Assembly: GCA_029624735.1 (NCBI GenBank) | Contig: JARSSM010000020.1 | Location: 238,555 to 302,554 of the forward strand | Origin: Defluviicoccus sp. | GTDB lineage: Bacteria; Pseudomonadota; Alphaproteobacteria; Rhodospirillales; Defluviicoccaceae | DNA: 64,000 nt | Reading direction: 5' to 3' | Shown: one piece after another, positions 63,954-64,000 of the stretch | Layout of the letters: every line of letters starts with the position of its first letter | Numbering within the stretch: position 1 is the stretch's first letter | Notes under the pieces: model-generated | Databases searched by the model: none | What the model saw: only the letters and a program-made list of their open reading frames with translations | What the model was told of the DNA's origin: nothing | Made by a program: the position numbers and the translations under genes

Positions 63954-64000
63954 ACCGGATAGATAGTGGACAGATTAGACCGGGTAGATGGTTGACACGT
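63954..64000. mobile_element. Probable insertion-sequence end, running out of the window
   Basis: Two direct copies of a 19-nt unit, ACCGGATAGATAGTGGACA (63954-63972) and ACCGGGTAGATGGTTGACA (63979-63997), lie 25 nt apart and agree at 16 of 19 positions. The reverse complement starts TGTCAACCATCTACCCGG, which resembles the repeated transposase-binding ends of IS21/IS481-type elements as I recall them. No transposase is in the window. Confidence 0.45.

Overview
The window is GC-rich (most genes carry G or C at third codon positions) and reads as a chromosomal segment of an alphaproteobacterium, most plausibly in or near the Rhodospirillales. That placement is an inference from gene content and style: a glnB-glnA pair, a long UrtB with an N-terminal periplasmic domain, DUF1045 near phnM, and a NeuB/NeuA/DUF6716-type glycan locus. 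No rRNA, tRNA, CRISPR array or complete mobile element was seen.

Layout. 1-5.1 kb: glnB-glnA on the minus strand with a sigma-54-type promoter, a DsbA-family protein, a poorly explained stretch, and a cytoplasmic GH13 alpha-amylase. 5.2-10.4 kb: two large adjacent genes, one of unrecognised family (967 aa) and one combining a DUF1906/GH25-like domain with a lectin-like propeller. 10.4-21.3 kb: a complete urea uptake and urease operon, urtABCDE-ureDABCEFG, behind a second sigma-54-type promoter. glnBA and urt-ure thus look like one nitrogen-limitation regulon: UrtABCDE imports urea, UreABC matured by UreDEFG releases ammonia, and GlnA fixes it under PII control. 21.5-24.1 kb: a small lipoprotein with a tandem repeat, an Ntn amidase of the acid ceramidase/NAAA type, an EF-hand protein and a glycine-zipper lipoprotein. 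24.1-29.6 kb: a GltS glutamate carrier and an RND efflux pair.

29.7-42.5 kb, all minus strand: a GntP-type permease, a patatin-like lipase, a 1296-aa AsmA/DUF748-like protein with a threefold internal repeat, an Omp85-type barrel without POTRA domains, gatB, then GtrA, a GT2 polyprenol-phosphate glycosyltransferase and a GT39-like membrane glycosyltransferase with overlapping ends. The AsmA-like protein beside a bare Omp85 barrel recalls TamA/TamB. 42.5-50.5 kb: a 39-codon membrane ORF, a threefold DUF2934-like protein, and a nonulosonic (sialic-acid-like) glycan locus made of two paralogous DUF6716-type glycosyltransferases, a hexapeptide acyltransferase, a NeuB-family synthase without the SAF domain and a CMP-sugar synthetase; a TacA/TacT-type toxin-antitoxin pair overlaps its end.

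50.5-64 kb: guaA (probable TTG start), phnM and DUF1045 (phosphonate metabolism) on either side of a structured repeat, a type I secretion ABC transporter and adaptor, a GH13 alpha-glucosidase, a LapG-like periplasmic cysteine protease, dodecin, a REC-PAS-GGDEF-EAL protein and an Hpt protein. The secretion system, LapG-like protease and cyclic-di-GMP enzyme lie within 9 kb and suggest adhesin or biofilm control, although neither a LapA-like adhesin nor a LapD was found.

The most unusual non-coding structure is a family of double-hairpin intergenic repeats: two near-full copies of about 115 bp (4991-5103 and 53373-53490, opposite orientation) and a diverged half copy at 1-58. At the right edge, two direct 19-nt repeats look like the end of an insertion sequence that continues outside the window.
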